Origin: Endotrypanum monterogeii
Lineage: Eukaryota; Euglenozoa; Kinetoplastea; Trypanosomatida; Trypanosomatidae
Reading direction: 5' to 3'
Assembly (NCBI GenBank): GCA_000333855.2
Contig: CM007319.1
Span: forward strand, 270,484 to 334,483
Length of the DNA: 64,000 nucleotides
A program made the translations under genes and the position numbers. The notes under the pieces are model-generated. The model saw only the letters and a program-made list of their open reading frames with translations. It was not told the DNA's origin and ran no database searches. Position 1 is the stretch's first letter; the number at the start of each line of letters is the position of its first letter. Below are positions 61,971 through 64,000 of the stretch, piece by piece.

Positions 61971-62479
61971 CCCTCCCCCCCCCACCCACACACACACACG
62001 ACATATATATATATATACTTGTGGGTGTGTGTATATTGTTATATTTCTCCAGAAAAAATATACCGCAAAGGTAATAAAATCTTCGAGGGCGTTATGTTCT
62101 GCAATCCAAATCCCCCCCTCCCCTCCACTCCCCCTACCCAGCATACCCCACTGCGGGTGTTGTGGCTATGGCGTACATAAGATACAACGCCTGCGAGAGT
62201 GTGAGGAATGCTTACACTGTGATGATGATGGCGGTTCTCAGCCCCTTGTGTCATCCTCATGAAGCGATTGCAAGTAATGTGAGGGCCACCTTATGGAAGC
62301 CTGACTACTACACATCAACACTCCCCCCTCTTCTCCTCGTCGTCCTCCTTCATGTCACCTCACTTCCACAGTTAAATCGACTGTTTTTTTTTTTTTTACC
62401 GCGTGCCCTCATTCACTGACTGGTCAGAAAACAAAACACATTTTTTTTTTACTTGAGCTCATTCGTTTTCGCTTTCTGA

Positions 62480-62509
62480 TCTTCTCTTTTTTTTTTTTTG
62501 CGTGGTCAG
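62480..62509 (+). promoter_or_regulatory. Trans-splice acceptor for CK1.2
   Basis: CTTCTC plus a run of about 15 Ts is followed by GCGTGGTCAG, with AG at 62508-62509. ATG 62640 is 130 bases downstream. Confidence 0.5.
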
Positions 62510-62639
62510 ACACACGAGAGACGAAGGAAAACCCTAACGAAGCTGACAGGGCAGAGACCTGTTTCTCTGTCAAAGATCAACGCACGTGCTGTGAAACTGT
62601 TTCCTGTTGTACAAAAACAACGGAGGGGGGAAAAAAAAA

Positions 62640-63701
62640 ATGAACGTTGAGCTGCGCGTCGGCAACCGCTACCGGATCGGTCAGAAGATCGGTTCGGGCT
62701 CCTTTGGGGAAATCTTTCGTGGCACCAATATTCAGACCGGTGACCCGGTGGCCATCAAGCTCGAGCAAGTGAAGACACGCCACCCACAGCTCACATATGA
62801 ATCGCGCTTCTATCGCATCCTTGGCAGCGGCGGCGGGGCCATCGGCATTCCCATGATGTTCTACTACGGCGTCGAGGGTGAGTTCAATGTTATGGTGATT
62901 GAGCTCCTCGGTCCCTCGCTAGAGGACCTCTTCTCCTTCTGTGGTCGTCGCCTCTCCTTGAAGACAACGCTGATGTTGGCGGACCAGTTGATCAGCCGCG
63001 TCGAGTTTGTGCATAGCAAGAGCGTCCTCCATCGCGATATCAAGCCGGACAACTTCCTCATGGGCACGGGGAAGAAGGGCCATCATGTGTACATCATCGA
63101 CTTCGGCCTGGCGAAGAAGTATCGTGACCCCCGCACGCACACCCACATCGCATACCGAGAAGGAAAGTCTCTGACGGGCACGGCACGCTACTGTAGCATC
63201 AACACGCATATGGGCATTGAGCAAGGCCGCCGAGACGACCTCGAGGGAGTTGGCTACATTCTCCTGTACTTCCTTCGTGGCTCACTTCCCTGGCAAGGGC
63301 TGAAGGCGCACACGAAGCAAGAGAAATACCACCGCATATCTGAGCGGAAGCAGACAACGCCGGTGGAATTGCTTTGCAAAGGATTTCCCAGCGAGTTTGC
63401 ATCCTACATGAACTATGTGCGCGCGCTCCGCTTCGAGGATAAGCCTGACTACTCCTACCTGAAGCGTATGTTCCGCGACCTCTTTGTGCGCGAGGGCTTC
63501 CATGTCGACTACGTCTATGACTGGACGTTGAAGCGCATTCACGAAAGTCTGCAGGAGCAGCAGTCCTTCCCGGGCGGTAACAACGGCGACGCCCCCGCAG
63601 GCAACGGTTCTCCAGCAAACGCCAACGCCACACAAGGAGGGGGTAACAGTGGTGCGCCAAACCCGAACAATCAGGAGTCGGGTACGCCAGATCAACAGTA
63701 A
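62640..63701 (+). CDS. CK1.2: Casein kinase 1, isoform 2
   Basis: The protein has 353 residues from ATG 62640 ([14 protein letters not shown]), exactly the length known for Leishmania CK1.2; the frame extends upstream only through non-ATG codons. Motifs are the Gly loop GSGSFGE, ATP Lys K40, HRDIKPDN (131-138), DFG (154-156), [23 protein letters not shown] (the CK1 basic motif) and [10 protein letters not shown]. The last 50 residues are a low-complexity Gly/Asn/Pro/Ala tail ([14 protein letters not shown] and so on), probably disordered and a site for regulation. In Leishmania this kinase is known to be abundant, conserved and also released from the parasite in vesicles. Compared with CK1.1 it lacks the N-terminal extension and has a longer tail. 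Confidence 0.97.
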   Translation: MNVELRVGNRYRIGQKIGSGSFGEIFRGTNIQTGDPVAIKLEQVKTRHPQLTYESRFYRILGSGGGAIGIPMMFYYGVEGEFNVMVIELLGPSLEDLFSFCGRRLSLKTTLMLADQLISRVEFVHSKSVLHRDIKPDNFLMGTGKKGHHVYIIDFGLAKKYRDPRTHTHIAYREGKSLTGTARYCSINTHMGIEQGRRDDLEGVGYILLYFLRGSLPWQGLKAHTKQEKYHRISERKQTTPVELLCKGFPSEFASYMNYVRALRFEDKPDYSYLKRMFRDLFVREGFHVDYVYDWTLKRIHESLQEQQSFPGGNNGDAPAGNGSPANANATQGGGNSGAPNPNNQESGTPDQQ

Positions 63702-63722
63702 GTGGGAATGGGGGAGCGGGGC

Positions 63723-63756
<34 letters not shown>

Positions 63757-64000
63757 GGGAGGGACACATGTGCTGCAACCTTTTTCTCTGTTGTTTTTTT
63801 TTGTTGTTTAAAGGGAATAGAGAAAAGGAAAAAAAGAACGAGTTCGTGTGTGGGCGATATAGAAAAGATGAAGAGAGGGGAATAGGAACTTCTTTTCCCT
63901 GTTACGCACTGCCATGGATGATACTGATGTGTGAACCAGACATGGCCCTCCACCTCCCCACCCCACCCCTCCCACTGAGCATTTCCTCACCTCACCTCTG
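63702..64000. other. Start of CK1.2 3'UTR
   Basis: A (GT)n run at 63726-63753 lies 25 bases after the stop, followed by A- and G-rich sequence. No gene is visible before the window ends. Confidence 0.6.

Larger units (their letters stand above)
60724..62639. other. Spacer between CK1 genes with a dispersed repeat
   Basis: No gene is visible. It contains dispersed-repeat copy B (61711-61970), CA/TA/GT microsatellites at 61984-62034, and T-runs with the CK1.2 acceptor near 62509. Confidence 0.6.

Noticed and set aside
1..64000. tRNA, rRNA, snRNA, CRISPR or strand-switch region
   Set aside because: I looked for clover-leaf boxes, array-like repeats and a change of coding strand and saw none.

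Overview
The window reads as nuclear DNA of a trypanosomatid, most likely Leishmania. Every credible gene lies on the + strand, none has introns, and genes are separated by long T-, C-, GT- and CA-rich spacers with pyrimidine-tract/AG trans-splice acceptors. This is what a polycistronic transcription unit looks like. Diagnostic genes are a three-domain ApbE/fumarate-reductase/NADH-reductase fusion found in kinetoplastids, and a tandem pair of casein kinase 1 genes whose second member encodes 353 residues, as Leishmania CK1.2 does. From memory, unverified, the order resembles part of L. major chromosome 35 (34 in Viannia). The assembly is draft: N gaps at 21416-21425 and 59401-59510, and two apparent frameshifts in otherwise coding sequence.

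Layout, left half: 3' part of aspartate aminotransferase (1-851, frameshifted near base 26); NADH-dependent fumarate reductase (4078-7791); a multi-pass membrane protein (8972-10288); a Tan1/THUMPD1-like tRNA acetylation adaptor (11134-12372); two AT-richer genes, a long helical protein and a coiled-coil protein (12784-15558, 16079-17839); a twin-CX9C protein (18349-18846); a charged coiled-coil protein (19941-20642); and a 1945-residue F-box protein with an SR-rich middle (23147-28984).

Layout, right half: a Ser-rich gene split into two frames (30993-34609); two consecutive predicted mitochondrial proteins with a C-terminal membrane anchor (35637-36365, 37461-38213); a PSP1 C-terminal-domain protein (39968-41239); a cupin-like protein with a probable mitochondrial leader (44705-47104); an aldose 1-epimerase array of two intact genes and one pseudogene (48403-49518, 51042-52172, about 54230-55035); a UBX-domain protein (56020-58476); and CK1.1 and CK1.2 (59743-60723, 62640-63701).

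Because transcription is polycistronic, neighbours need not share a pathway. Still, mitochondrial or redox functions recur (fumarate reductase, CX9C protein, two anchored proteins, cupin-like protein). The most interesting points are: an aldose 1-epimerase paralogue that has lost its catalytic Glu while part of it looks recently gene-converted; a fumarate reductase with two possible starts that would change its compartment; the pair of look-alike mitochondrial anchored proteins; the split Ser-rich gene; and a 260-base dispersed repeat, one copy A-tailed. I see no tRNA, rRNA, CRISPR or transposase gene.
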